A DNA stretch of 64,000 nucleotides, from positions 1-64,000 of the forward strand of contig WGMP01000023.1 in assembly GCA_016124975.1 (NCBI GenBank). The letters are read 5' to 3'. The translations under genes and the position numbers were made by a program. The DNA comes from Phycisphaera sp. Lineage in GTDB: Bacteria > Planctomycetota > Phycisphaerae > Phycisphaerales > SM1A02. Shown here one piece after another: positions 1-8,408 of this stretch (the stretch's first letter is position 1; each line of letters starts with the position of its first letter). The notes beneath the pieces were generated by a model. The model was not told the origin of the DNA. It saw only the letters and a program-made list of their open reading frames with translations, and made no database searches.

Positions 1-166
1 CGCCGCGCAGGTTCTCGCTGATGATGAGGCCCGCGGGGCTGTCCGAACCGCGGTTGATGCGGTAGCCCGTCGACAACCGCTCGAGCGTTCCCGCGAGCGA
101 GCGGTTGTTCTGGGCCGAGACGCGCTGCGCGATCATCGACGAGATGTTCGAATTGATCCGACTCAT
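1..166 (-). CDS. fliC: Flagellin, N-terminal part (cut by window edge)
   Basis: Only the first 55 residues lie inside the window. They begin MSRINSNISSMIAQ and continue LERLSTGYRINRGSDSPAGL, the conserved N-terminal D0/D1 helix of flagellin, the subunit of the flagellar filament that is exported through the flagellar secretion channel. The ATG at 166-164 has a Shine-Dalgarno site (complement of 173-178, GGAGGG) six bases upstream. This is the third flagellin in the same direction after the genes at 663 and 2525, and it has its own 496-base upstream region with two hairpins next to the ribosome site. The C-terminus, and so the size of the variable domain, cannot be seen. Confidence 0.93.
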   Translation of the reverse strand, partial: MSRINSNISSMIAQRVSAQNNRSLAGTLERLSTGYRINRGSDSPAGLIISENLRG

Positions 167-202
167 GACTTTCCCTCCATGACCCGCTGGGCTTCCAGCG
201 GG
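163..202 (-). promoter_or_regulatory. Flagellin leader hairpins, candidate CsrA site
   Basis: Two adjacent inverted repeats lie in the leader of the flagellin that starts at 166. The upstream one pairs 183-190 with 195-202 (8 bp, four-base loop; the mRNA reads CTGGAAGC across its top). The second pairs 163-167 with 178-182 (TCATG with CATGA) and would hold both the ribosome site and the start codon. A GGA at the top of an upstream hairpin plus a second GGA in the Shine-Dalgarno site is the layout of CsrA-controlled flagellin leaders such as Bacillus hag. The role is inferred. Confidence 0.45.
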
Positions 203-662
203 AACCGTGCGCCGACCGGGCAGCAACGCTGCACGGGCTTCTCGGCGACGTGTTCTCTTTGAGCCATGGCCAGATCCCTCGGCCAGGGCTCGCGTGTGTT
301 GAGGGCGCCTCCTGCACCCGTGGACTCGTCGGAGCGCGATGTTCCGACCGCGGTGGATCGGAGCCATTGCCCACGGACTTCACCGCGTCAAGACCGACAC
401 TCATGTTTGAATGTGCTACGACCGACCCGACCCGCAGCGGCGTCTCCGAGGGCGCAGGCCTCGCGCCGCGCGCACTCGTCAGAGACGGCATAGACCTCCC
501 CGTGACGCTCTGGCTGTGACAACTATGACGGATGGAGGGCCCGTCCGCGGCGGCGGTCGCATCTGGAGCGTCCGTGCGGGGAGGCGCGAGAACCTGCGCG
601 ACCGTCGGCCTCTCCAGAGTCCGCATGGCGCGCCGCGCGGACGACTTGGCGGGAGAGGATCC
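203..662. other. Intergenic region without a recognisable gene
   Basis: This stretch separates two flagellin genes. On the minus strand GCCGAGAA (complement of 239-246) resembles the GCCGATAA -10 element of flagellar sigma-28 promoters, but no TAAA sits at the expected 15-base spacing, so the promoter is only a possibility. No stem followed by a T-run was found behind the flagellin that ends at 663. Open frames here lack ribosome sites and have no recognisable protein content. Confidence 0.5.
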
Positions 663-2162
663 TCAGGCTGCGCCGAGCAGCCGCAGCACCATCTGCGGCA
701 CGGAGTTTGTCAGGGAGAGCGCCTGGACGGACGCCTCCATCAGCACCTGCTGCCTGCTCAGAAGCGCCGTGTCGCGCGCGTAGTCCGTCTCGCGGATCGC
801 GCTCTCCGCGGCCATCGTGTTCTCGAGCGTCACCTCGAGGCTTGCGATCGTCGAGCCGAGCGCGTACTTGCTGAAGCCGCCGAGGCGGCCGCGGAGGCTC
901 GAGACCTGCGAGATGGCCTCGTCGAGGATGGCCTGGGCGTCGCCGAAGTTTCCGCCCGAGATGCTCGCGGCGCCATCCGCGCGGAGCGCCGCGAGATATC
1001 CCGTGGCGCTGTTTCCGAGGTTCGAGGAGTTGACCACGGGAATCCCGATTGACACCCGCCCGAGCGCCCCGATGTCGGGCGACAGCTGGAATGCGGCGCC
1101 GCCACCTGTGATTCCAAATTGGCGCACCGCTCCCGCCTGATTGAAGGAGTTGGCGCCTCGACCGACGAGCGTCATGGCGAGGTCAAGCCCGTTCCCGACG
1201 AAGCGCGCCTCGAGCCCCTGCGTGGTGATGCTTCTGCCGTTCACCGTCAGCGTGGCGTCGCGGCCCGCGTCTGTCTGATCCTTCACGACTCCCGCGATCG
1301 CCGCGCCGTTGTCTGCGACGGCGCGGATGAAGGAGCGGCCCGTGTTGGCGTTCTCCACCTCGCGAACGCGCACGAACGCGTCGGAACCGAAGTCGGTGGA
1401 ACGGAGGACGATGAGGTTTCCGGAGAGCGAGGCGTTCACGCCCGTGAAATCGGAGACCGAGTTGATCTGGTCGCGCATGACCGCGACATCCGTGAGTTCC
1501 GCGAAGACAAGCGTCTGCGCACCGCGCGCCGTCGAGAACTCGAAGCTGACGGCGCTCTGACCCTGGTTCATCAACTGCCCGCCGGGACCGGCCGAAAGGG
1601 CGACCACGGCCTCCTGCGCAGAAGCCACGACCTGCACGGACACCTTCGCAGGCGAGGCTGCGGTGGCGGGCGGCGCACCATAGACCCGCACCGAGGCGAA
1701 TCCATCCGAAGCCGTGCCCCCGCCCGTGAGGTTGTAGTCGAACGATCCCGTGAAGATTCGCGACCCGGCGAAACTCGTGCCACCGGCGAGCCTGTCGATC
1801 GATGAGACGAGCGCGTCGATCTGCGTCTGCGCGGTCTTGACGGCGCCCTCGTCCCCTGCAGCTCCCGCAGCCTCCGTCACCAGCCCCTGGATGTCGACGA
1901 GCATTCCCGAGATCTCCTCGAGCGCTCCATCGGCCACCGTGACGAACTGGTCGGCGCGCTGCGCGTTCGCAAGCGCGGCGCTGATCGCCGCCGAGCGCGC
2001 GCGAAGGCCCTCGGATGCGATGAGCCCCGAGGGGTCGTCTCCACCTCGGTTGATGCGGTATCCCGTCGAAAGACGCTCGAGCGTCTGGTTGATCGCCTTC
2101 GTGTTGGCGGTGAAGACCCTCTGTGCGATCAGAGACGCGAGATTCGTGCCGATGCGGCTCAC
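663..2162 (-). CDS. fliC: Flagellin
   Basis: A 499-residue flagellin, the filament subunit. The N-terminus (residues 1-60, MSRIGTNLASLIAQRVFTAN then LERLSTGYRINRGGDDPSGL) and the C-terminus (last 70 residues, ending NSVPQMVLRLLGAA) are the D0/D1 helices. The middle 300 residues are a surface-exposed variable domain. The start is the GTG at 2162-2160, because AAGGAGG stands just upstream and the flagellin consensus begins exactly there; a frame extending a further 28 codons upstream is arginine-rich and not flagellin-like. It differs from the neighbour at 2525 in its middle domain, so the pair are diverged paralogues, not a recent copy. The leader carries a hairpin with the ribosome site in its loop. 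Confidence 0.95.
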   Translation of the reverse strand: MSRIGTNLASLIAQRVFTANTKAINQTLERLSTGYRINRGGDDPSGLIASEGLRARSAAISAALANAQRADQFVTVADGALEEISGMLVDIQGLVTEAAGAAGDEGAVKTAQTQIDALVSSIDRLAGGTSFAGSRIFTGSFDYNLTGGGTASDGFASVRVYGAPPATAASPAKVSVQVVASAQEAVVALSAGPGGQLMNQGQSAVSFEFSTARGAQTLVFAELTDVAVMRDQINSVSDFTGVNASLSGNLIVLRSTDFGSDAFVRVREVENANTGRSFIRAVADNGAAIAGVVKDQTDAGRDATLTVNGRSITTQGLEARFVGNGLDLAMTLVGRGANSFNQAGAVRQFGITGGGAAFQLSPDIGALGRVSIGIPVVNSSNLGNSATGYLAALRADGAASISGGNFGDAQAILDEAISQVSSLRGRLGGFSKYALGSTIASLEVTLENTMAAESAIRETDYARDTALLSRQQVLMEASVQALSLTNSVPQMVLRLLGAA

Positions 2163-2167
2163 AGGCG

Positions 2168-2183
2168 GTTCCCTCCTTGGAAC
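2168..2183 (-). promoter_or_regulatory. Hairpin with Shine-Dalgarno in the loop, candidate CsrA site
   Basis: In the mRNA of the flagellin starting at 2162, GTTCC (complement of 2179-2183) pairs with GGAAC (complement of 2168-2172), leaving the six-base loop AAGGAG. A GGA in a short hairpin loop overlapping the ribosome site is the classic CsrA target. A second hairpin with a four-base loop (2207-2222) lies just upstream. CsrA is encoded at 4022, beside the flagellins. Binding is inferred. Confidence 0.55.
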
Positions 2184-2471
2184 GCGTGGACCCGTCCTGC
2201 GACGAGTCCGCCTTCGGGCGGAATCCTCCGCCCGTGCCATGCCCACCCCGCCATCCGCCCGATTTCAGCCGCTCGCGCAGAGGACTCCGCCTCGCACGCT
2301 CGGCCCCCTGCGGATCGACCTCCGCCTACACCCGCTTGAGCACGCGGGCGCGGAACGCGTCCGACGCCCCCGTGCGCGGCCGCAAGAGGGTCACACGCCG
2401 CACGAACCTCACCCCGGGAGGGATTCCGCCCCCCGCTGAGCGGGCCGTGGCGGCGCGGAAGCGAAATGAAA

Positions 2472-2498
2472 CGCCGCCCGTCGGAGGGACGGGCGGCG
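2472..2498 (-). terminator. Rho-independent terminator after flagellin
   Basis: Perfect 11-bp stem (2472-2482 with 2488-2498, loop GGAGG). Read on the minus strand it lies 27 bases behind the stop of the flagellin at 2525 and is followed by GTTTCATTTC, a T-rich stretch. It ends the fliW-csrA-flagellin transcript before the next flagellin, which then needs its own promoter. Between this stem and 2184 no gene or clear promoter was found. Confidence 0.8.
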
Positions 2499-2524
2499 CG
2501 GAGGAGACGGAACGGAGGAGCGGG

Positions 2525-3994
2525 TTACTGCTGGAGGAGCCGCAGCACGCCCTGGGCGCTGGCGTTCGCGGTCGCAAGCACCGAAGTGCCCGCCTGCTGC
2601 AGGATCTGCGAACGGCTGAGGAGCGCGGTTTCCTGCGCGAAGTCCGCGTCGCGGATCTTCGACTCGCTCGACATGATGTTCTCGAGGCCGATCTGGAGGC
2701 TTCGCGCGTTCGTCTGCAGCGTGTTGCGCTCGAAGGCGCCGAGACGGCCGCGCAGCGACGCGATCTCGGTGATCGCGCTCGCGAGCACCGCGCTCGCCTC
2801 GCGGGTCCTGCCCGCGAGGAGCGAATTGGGCTGGCCGCTCTTGATGCTGTCGAGGAAGAAGCGGCCGTCGCTGATCGAGGTGCCACCGATGCGGCTGGCC
2901 GCGACCGACTGGATGCCGACGCCCACCTGCTGCGTGGTGTTGATGGACGGCCCGAGCTGGAAGGTCGCGCCACCTGTCACGATCGTGAAGTCGCTGAGCG
3001 CGTTCAGCGTCGTGGCGAAGTCGATCGAGAGGTCGAGGTCGACCGCGAGCGCAGGCGTGTTGATCGAAACCTTGGTTCCGTTGCCCGTCGCGAGCGCACC
3101 GTTGATGACGGCGCCGACATCGCGGCCCGTGTCGCGCTGGGTCGCCACACCGCCGGGAGCAAGGAAGGTCTCGAAGAACGCGCCCGTGTCGCCGAGCCTG
3201 CGGACTCCGACGAAGGAGTTGCTTCCGTAGGTGACCGAATTGAAGAACATGCCCGAGGTCGGGTCGGCGGAGTTCCTGAGCGAGGCGCTGATCCCGGTCG
3301 TGTCGCGCACGGTGTTGACCGCGGCGAGCACCGCGGAGAGTGCCGTGCCCGAGACGAAGCTCATGGTCTGGACGCCCGCGTTGCCGGCGATCTCGAGCGT
3401 GATCGCCGACACCAGGGTGCCCGTCGGCGCCGAGAAGAACAGCTGGCCCGTCTGCGCCGACTGGATGACCTCGACCGCGACGGGGATGTTCGAGTTCGTG
3501 CCGAACTGGACGCCGTGCACCGTGACGCCCGCGAGCGCGGAGGTGGCGATGCCGCTCGTCACATACGAGAGCGAGCCGTTCAGGAGCTGGAGGCCCGCGA
3601 AGCTCGCGGTGTTCGAGATGCGCGTGATCGACTCGATCGCGGAGTCGATCTGCAGCTGGTTCGCCGCGATCTCCTCTTCGCTGACGCCGCCTGTGTTGGC
3701 GCTGTTCACGATGAGCGAGCTGATCGAGTTGAGCAGGTCGGCGACCTCGGCGAGGTAGCCTTCGGTCGTGGAGATGACGGAGCTTGCGCGCTCGGAGTTG
3801 TCGATTGCCTGCGTCAGGCCCTTCAGCTCGGAGCGCAGGCGCTCGCTGACGATGAGGCCTGCGGGGTCGTCCGCGCCGCGGTTGATGCGAAGGCCCGTCG
3901 AGAGCCGCTGCAGGCGCACCGCCATGTTCTCGTTGGAACGGGCGAGCTTGTTCTGCGCGATGAGCGATGAAACGTTTGTATTGATGCGGGACAT
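2525..3994 (-). CDS. fliC: Flagellin
   Basis: A 489-residue flagellin. It begins MSRINTNVSSLIAQNKLARS, continues LQRLSTGLRINRGADDPAGL, and ends with the conserved C-terminal helix LATANASAQGVLRLLQQ, so both D0 helices needed for export and filament packing are intact. The ATG has AAGGAGG six bases upstream. It starts only 27 bases after csrA, so csrA and this gene very likely share a transcript, and a strong terminator follows. It is the flagellin most tightly linked to the FliW-CsrA control pair. Its leader contains the AAGGA motif but no stable hairpin was found around it, unlike the two downstream flagellins. Confidence 0.96.
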   Translation of the reverse strand: MSRINTNVSSLIAQNKLARSNENMAVRLQRLSTGLRINRGADDPAGLIVSERLRSELKGLTQAIDNSERASSVISTTEGYLAEVADLLNSISSLIVNSANTGGVSEEEIAANQLQIDSAIESITRISNTASFAGLQLLNGSLSYVTSGIATSALAGVTVHGVQFGTNSNIPVAVEVIQSAQTGQLFFSAPTGTLVSAITLEIAGNAGVQTMSFVSGTALSAVLAAVNTVRDTTGISASLRNSADPTSGMFFNSVTYGSNSFVGVRRLGDTGAFFETFLAPGGVATQRDTGRDVGAVINGALATGNGTKVSINTPALAVDLDLSIDFATTLNALSDFTIVTGGATFQLGPSINTTQQVGVGIQSVAASRIGGTSISDGRFFLDSIKSGQPNSLLAGRTREASAVLASAITEIASLRGRLGAFERNTLQTNARSLQIGLENIMSSESKIRDADFAQETALLSRSQILQQAGTSVLATANASAQGVLRLLQQ

Positions 3995-4021
3995 GGAATC
4001 CTCCTTGACTGGAATGCCCGT

Positions 4022-4333
4022 TCAGGCGGTCTCGCGCCTGCTGGTACTGCTCGCCGCGAGCTTCGCGGCCGTCGGCAGGACCACCCTGCCAGCCTGGGTC
4101 TTGCCGCCGCGCGATCCTGCGGGCGGCCTGAACGAACCGAGCTCGCCGCGGAATGAAGCGGCCTGCTGGTTCTCGTTGCGGATCGCGTCGTACACCTCCT
4201 TGCGGTGCACCGCGACCGTCGCGGGGGCCTTGATGCCGATCCGCACCTTGTCGCCTCTGATGTCCACGATCGTGAGCTCGACGTCGTCGCCGATCATGAT
4301 CGTCTCGTCTCGTTGCCTGGAGAGCACCAGCAT
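4022..4333 (-). CDS. csrA: Carbon storage regulator / translational repressor CsrA
   Basis: The first 60 residues ([20 protein letters not shown] through [14 protein letters not shown]) are CsrA, a small dimeric RNA-binding protein that blocks ribosome binding by gripping GGA motifs in leaders. The start is the ATG at 4333, preceded by AAGGAGC; upstream codons in this frame are not CsrA-like. At 103 residues it is longer than the usual 60-75: about 35 extra residues rich in R, G, K and S follow the core. It lies between fliW and flagellin, the arrangement of the FliW-CsrA-flagellin homeostasis loop, in which FliW sequesters CsrA until free flagellin competes for FliW. Confidence 0.95.
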   Translation of the reverse strand: MLVLSRQRDETIMIGDDVELTIVDIRGDKVRIGIKAPATVAVHRKEVYDAIRNENQQAASFRGELGSFRPPAGSRGGKTQAGRVVLPTAAKLAASSTSRRETA

Positions 4334-4427
4334 GTCGCGGGCTCCTTCCTTTATGGGCTTCCGTGCCCGTTGGGTTCCTTCCGTGTGACGCCGGGCATGC
4401 CGGCACGACAATTCACCGTGCGCGGGC

Positions 4428-4874
4428 TCAGGCGATCTTCTGCGCGGCCTGCTCCGCGAGCTGCACGAGCTCGTGGCGCGTCGACCACTTCTTCTCAGCG
4501 AGGACGAGCTGCATGCCACGGCGGTTGGCCGCGTTGATGACGATCGGACCCTGCAGGTTCGCCGTCAGCGACTGCTCGCGCTTGTTCACGATCACGAGCA
4601 CCTGCGCATCGCCCATGTCGGTGATGCCGAGCTCGTCCATCTGCTCCTTGCGGATCGTGGCCTGGTACTCGGGCACCCAGAGCGCGGGGTCGGTGACCAC
4701 GAACGCGAGGTCGGGCGCCTCGACCGACTGCAGCCAGAAGAAGATGCCGTTGTCGTCGGGCTGAAGGAGCGAGAAGCTCCTGTAGCTCGAGAAGCCCAGC
4801 AGTCCCGCGGGGATCTCGATGAGGCGCGACTCGTCGATGTCGACGGGTCCGAAGCGGGTCGTTTCGATTCGCAT
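4428..4874 (-). CDS. fliW: Flagellar assembly factor FliW
   Basis: A 148-residue FliW. Visible family features are the early beta strands with [20 protein letters not shown], the block [12 protein letters not shown] and the late stretch [20 protein letters not shown]. FliW binds flagellin monomers and, allosterically, CsrA. The start chosen is MRIETTRFG at 4874, which has CGGAG ten bases upstream and matches where the family begins; an ATG 14 codons earlier lacks a ribosome site. The csrA gene starts 94 bases downstream, and flgL ends 132 bases upstream, so the three may form one unit. Confidence 0.95.
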   Translation of the reverse strand: MRIETTRFGPVDIDESRLIEIPAGLLGFSSYRSFSLLQPDDNGIFFWLQSVEAPDLAFVVTDPALWVPEYQATIRKEQMDELGITDMGDAQVLVIVNKREQSLTANLQGPIVINAANRRGMQLVLAEKKWSTRHELVQLAEQAAQKIA

Positions 4875-5006
4875 GTCGTCTGCTCCGTTCGGCTTCCAAT
4901 CCTTGGAGTCCGGCATCCATGCCGGTCGGGCTCCAACCCTTCTTCCGCCGCGGAGAGCCGAGCTCCGCTGCGGGTCCGCGCACCGCGCGGACCGGTGATT
5001 CGTCTG

Positions 5007-6992
5007 CTACCTCAGGAAATCAAGCAGCGTCAGGTTCGCCGTGCGCGCAGACACGGCGAGGCTCGCCTCGAGCTGCCGCTGCAGCGCCGCGAAGCGGGTC
5101 GCCGCCTCCGCGTAGTCGAGGTCGTTGATCTCCGAGCGAAGCTTCTGGTCCATGATGTCGAGTTCCGCCTCGCGCGACGATGCGTCGATCACGCGCTGCG
5201 TTCGCACGCCGACCTCGGCGCGCGCCTCGCTGAGTCTGGTGAGGTCCCCGTCGAACTTGGCTGCGGCAAGACCGATGCCGCGCTCGTCGTTGGCGAGGAG
5301 CGCGTCGCGCAGGGCGATGAGGTGCGAGAAGACGCTGTCGACGGCCACCTTGGCGCGGTCTGTGCCGACGAGGCTCGCGCCCGCGGAACTGCCGAGGATG
5401 CCGAGGTCTTCCGCGGTGCCGCTTGCGTTCAGTTCGGCCACGGTGGTGGAGCCGGCGCCGACCGTGGAGTCGACGAGCTCGAGGCCGTTGCCGACCGAGA
5501 CCAGCCGGGCGTTGAACTCCGCGGGAAGAACGCCCGCGGCGGCGGCCGCGGCGTTGATCGAGCCGATCACATCCTGCACGGTCGCATCGCCCTCGATGTC
5601 GACGTCGAAGGTGCGTCCGTCCTTCAGCGTGACGCGGAAGTCCATGTTGCGCACGGGGTCGGGCAGGCCCGTCAGCGGATCGACAGCGCCCGAGACCTGC
5701 CTCACGCCGCGGCCTTCGTTGAAGTCGGCGAGCTGGGTGGTGGACGCGAACGAGCGGATGCCGAGTTCGCTCGCGGTCGGGTTGCCCGAGTACTCCTCGA
5801 TCGCGAGCGCGCTTCCCGAGAGTTCGTTCACCACATGGAGGCGCGTTCCATCGTCGGAGATGACGACGCGCGCCCCGATCCTGCCCGCCGCGACGGCGTT
5901 CTGCAGGTCCTCGACCGTGACGAGGGCGCCCATGTCGATGATGCGCGACTGGTTGCCGTTTCGGACGAGGATCTCGCCCATCGGCTGCGTGAGACCCGTG
6001 ATGGAATCGAGGCGCGTGAGCGGCGTGATGCGCGGATCGAGGTCAGCGCCCGTCGTCGAGACGCCTGGCGGATAGGTGCCGAGAAGACCGAGGTCGCCCG
6101 CGGTGCTCGTCGAGTTCGAGTCGCGGATGTCGATGGTGACTCCCGCGCTCGGCGTGATCGCGATGCGGTCGCCCGTCACGGGGTCGATTCCGATCGTGGC
6201 GCCCGGATCGGTCGCCTGGATCACCTGCGACAGTCGCCCGAGGATGTCGCCGATCGAGTCCGCGTCGGAGAGGTCGAGCTGGGTGACCGTGCCGTTCACA
6301 TCGATCTCGACGCTGCCAGGGCGCACGCCGAGGCCGTTCGCGCCGTTCAGCGAAGAGAGCCTCGTGCTTGCGGTGAGCGAGGGATCGAGGTCGCGGTCGC
6401 CGCGGACCCTGTTCGAGAGCGCGCCGAAGGCCTGCTCGCCGCTCATGGTCACGCGCACATCGGCGCTCATGCCGATGTCGACCTGCTGTCCGGGCCCGAC
6501 GCCCGCGTAGCGGATTCCCTGCAGGAGCGAGCCGAACGGCGCCTGCGCGTTGCGATCTCCGCCGAAGAGGTGGACGCCGTTGCGGTCGCGGTTGGCCATC
6601 GAGACCAGCGCGTTCAGCATCGAGTCGATGACGCCCGCCTGGTTGCGACGGGTGATCTCGTCGCTGCCGAAGCCGACCTGCGCGAGGCCGATCGTCTTCG
6701 CCTCCTGGATGAGTTCCGTGATGTCGTTGAGCGAGCTGTCGATCGAGTCGAGCATCGACTCGGCGGCGCTCAGGTTGCGGACCCGCTGTTCGCGGCGGCC
6801 GATCGACTCGTTGATCGAGAGGACCGCGGAGGCTCCCACCGAGTCCTCGCTCGGGCGCGAGAAGCGCTCGCCCGTCGACAACTGCACCTGCGTGCGCAGG
6901 AGTTCGCGGTTCGTGCCGGAAATGCCTCCAAGCGCAATTCTTGACGCAAGCAGGTTCGAGACACGGGCGAGATTGGCAGGAATGGCGCTCAT
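5007..6992 (-). CDS. flgL: Flagellar hook-associated protein 3 FlgL, long form
   Basis: FlgL joins the hook-filament junction (second zone, next to FlgK). The N-terminal 100 residues (ending QVQLSTGERFSRPSEDSVGA and INESIGRREQRVRNL) and the last 60 (EINDLDYAEAATRFAALQRQ, ending TLLDFLR) are the flagellin-like helices typical of FlgL. Between them lies about 450 residues of beta-rich sequence containing the domain that marks FlgL/FlgK-like proteins in several phyla. With 661 residues it is about twice the enterobacterial length. MSAIPANLARVSNLLASR at 6992 is the start of the homologous region; no clear ribosome site is seen before it. FlgK is not adjacent: its gene lies 3 kb away beyond three unrelated genes. 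Confidence 0.9.
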   Translation of the reverse strand: MSAIPANLARVSNLLASRIALGGISGTNRELLRTQVQLSTGERFSRPSEDSVGASAVLSINESIGRREQRVRNLSAAESMLDSIDSSLNDITELIQEAKTIGLAQVGFGSDEITRRNQAGVIDSMLNALVSMANRDRNGVHLFGGDRNAQAPFGSLLQGIRYAGVGPGQQVDIGMSADVRVTMSGEQAFGALSNRVRGDRDLDPSLTASTRLSSLNGANGLGVRPGSVEIDVNGTVTQLDLSDADSIGDILGRLSQVIQATDPGATIGIDPVTGDRIAITPSAGVTIDIRDSNSTSTAGDLGLLGTYPPGVSTTGADLDPRITPLTRLDSITGLTQPMGEILVRNGNQSRIIDMGALVTVEDLQNAVAAGRIGARVVISDDGTRLHVVNELSGSALAIEEYSGNPTASELGIRSFASTTQLADFNEGRGVRQVSGAVDPLTGLPDPVRNMDFRVTLKDGRTFDVDIEGDATVQDVIGSINAAAAAAGVLPAEFNARLVSVGNGLELVDSTVGAGSTTVAELNASGTAEDLGILGSSAGASLVGTDRAKVAVDSVFSHLIALRDALLANDERGIGLAAAKFDGDLTRLSEARAEVGVRTQRVIDASSREAELDIMDQKLRSEINDLDYAEAATRFAALQRQLEASLAVSARTANLTLLDFLR

Positions 6993-7172
6993 GGAAGCTG
7001 TCCGGGGGACCACGAGGCAACGGGCATGCCCGACTCCCGCGGCGGGACGCGACGCGGTCGCCAGCGAGACCTCGGCACGCCGCGGGCGCCTCGCGGGCGC
7101 GGTGCGAGGGGGCGGGAACCTCGAGAGACGCCGCCATGGCGCGAAAAGGGCGCGATTTCCCATCGCGGCGGG

Positions 7173-7200
7173 TTGATCGCAGCCGCCCTGGCGCGACAAT
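7173..7200 (+). promoter_or_regulatory. Promoter with -10 six bases before ATG
   Basis: GACAAT (7195-7200) ends six bases before the ATG at 7207, with TTGATC (7173-7178) 16 bases upstream as a -35. The transcript would start at or next to the start codon. Confidence 0.5.
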
Positions 7201-7206
7201 CGGCGC

Positions 7207-8301
7207 ATGACCGACACCCCCCAGCGCCCGGAGCGCGCCGCCGCCCGACCGTCCCTGCGCCTCGCCTCCACCTCGCTGACGACCGCCCTTCTCGCCGCCG
7301 GGTGCCTCGCGTCCCCAGCGGCCGCGCAGGATGTGCTGCTCGTCCCCGAGAGCCTCGGCGACCGCATCTGGGCGCTGAGCCCCGTCGACGGCAGCGTGCT
7401 CTCGACGAGCTTCATCGCGCCCGACGGGATCATTTCGCAGCCGATCCACGCGATCCCAAGCGGGACGGGCACGATCCTGATCGCCGACGAGGTGCGGAAG
7501 TCGATCTTCGAGTATTCGGGAAGCGGCCAGTACATCCGCACGCTCGCGGGGCCGAAGGACGGCGTGCTCGGCGCCTACAGCCTCTGCGTCCGCGACGGCT
7601 TCGTCTACTTCACGAGCGGCTCGGGCGTGAGCACCAGCGAGGGCTACATCTACAAGGTCGCCCTCTCGGGCGGGCCTGTGACCGTCTTCAGCGACTGGCT
7701 CTCGGTCGGCGCGCCGCGCGGCATCCAGCCCTTCGGAAACGGCTTCGTGGTCGGAAACTCGACCGACGACGACCTCGAGCTCGTCGGCCCGACGGGCGCG
7801 GTCGCGTCGATCCCGTTCCATGACTCGGACGGCGCGATCGGCATCGACTTCCCCCAGCAGATCAAGCGCCGCGCGAACGGCGAGTTCATGGTGGCGGGGT
7901 TCTCCGAACCGTGGGGCGTCTACTTCTACGACATCTCGGGCATCCAGGTCGGCGCCTACACCACGCCACAGGTCCCGCTCTCGGCGCGCGGCTGCCACGA
8001 ACTCGACAACGGCGACATTCTGTTCACCGCGGGAACGCTGATCCAGCGCGTGATCGTGAAGAACTCCACCACCGCGCTCATCATCAACCAGGCGGGCGCG
8101 AGCTTCCGCTTTGTCGAGCGCTTCAGCCCGCCGGCCGCCTGCGCGGGCGACATCGACGGCAGCCAGTCGGTCGACGCGGCCGACCTGAGCGCCCTGCTTG
8201 CGGCCTGGGGCGCGACATCGGGCGCGGCGGACCTCAACGGCTCTGGCTCGGTTGATGCTGCGGATCTTTCGATCCTGCTTGCCGCGTGGGGCCCCTGCTG
8301 A
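7207..8301 (+). CDS. Secreted propeller-like protein with C-terminal dockerin
   Basis: A 364-residue exported protein. Residues 1-41 form a signal peptide (basic start, hydrophobic LTTALLAAGCLAS, cleavage after PAAAQ). Residues 45-300 show repeats of the form GTILIADEVRKSIFEYS and NGDILFTAGTLIQRV, as in NHL/SMP-30-type beta-propellers. Residues 312-364 are a duplicated calcium-binding dockerin: GDIDGSQSVDAADLSALLAA, then DLNGSGSVDAADLSILLAA with two flanking cysteines. Dockerins bind cohesin modules; in planctomycetes this ending is common on surface proteins although the partner is usually unknown. No Shine-Dalgarno precedes the ATG. It converges with a PEP-CTERM protein and shares its terminator. 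Confidence 0.8.
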   Translation: MTDTPQRPERAAARPSLRLASTSLTTALLAAGCLASPAAAQDVLLVPESLGDRIWALSPVDGSVLSTSFIAPDGIISQPIHAIPSGTGTILIADEVRKSIFEYSGSGQYIRTLAGPKDGVLGAYSLCVRDGFVYFTSGSGVSTSEGYIYKVALSGGPVTVFSDWLSVGAPRGIQPFGNGFVVGNSTDDDLELVGPTGAVASIPFHDSDGAIGIDFPQQIKRRANGEFMVAGFSEPWGVYFYDISGIQVGAYTTPQVPLSARGCHELDNGDILFTAGTLIQRVIVKNSTTALIINQAGASFRFVERFSPPAACAGDIDGSQSVDAADLSALLAAWGATSGAADLNGSGSVDAADLSILLAAWGPC

Positions 8302-8347
8302 CGCTGCGGGGCCCGACAGACGCACCGAGAGACTTCACAAACGCAAA

Positions 8348-8373
8348 CGGGACCAGCCTTTCGGCTGGTCCCG
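8348..8373. terminator. Bidirectional terminator between convergent genes
   Basis: Perfect 11-bp stem (8348-8358 with 8363-8373, loop TTTC) between the dockerin gene ending at 8301 and the PEP-CTERM gene ending at 8409. On the minus strand it is followed by TTTGCGTTTGT, on the plus strand by CTGCACTTTCT, so it can serve both. Confidence 0.8.
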
Positions 8374-8408
8374 CTGCACTTTCTGGTCGGTTGGCGAACG
8401 CCCCGCGA

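Noticed and set aside
250-1052. Short plus-strand frames upstream of and over the flagellin at 663
   Set aside because: No ribosome site, no recognised protein pattern, and partly antisense to flagellin.
2123-3970. Plus-strand frame of 615 codons over two flagellin genes
   Set aside because: It lies opposite well-conserved flagellin sequence, has no ribosome site and is compositionally a shadow frame.
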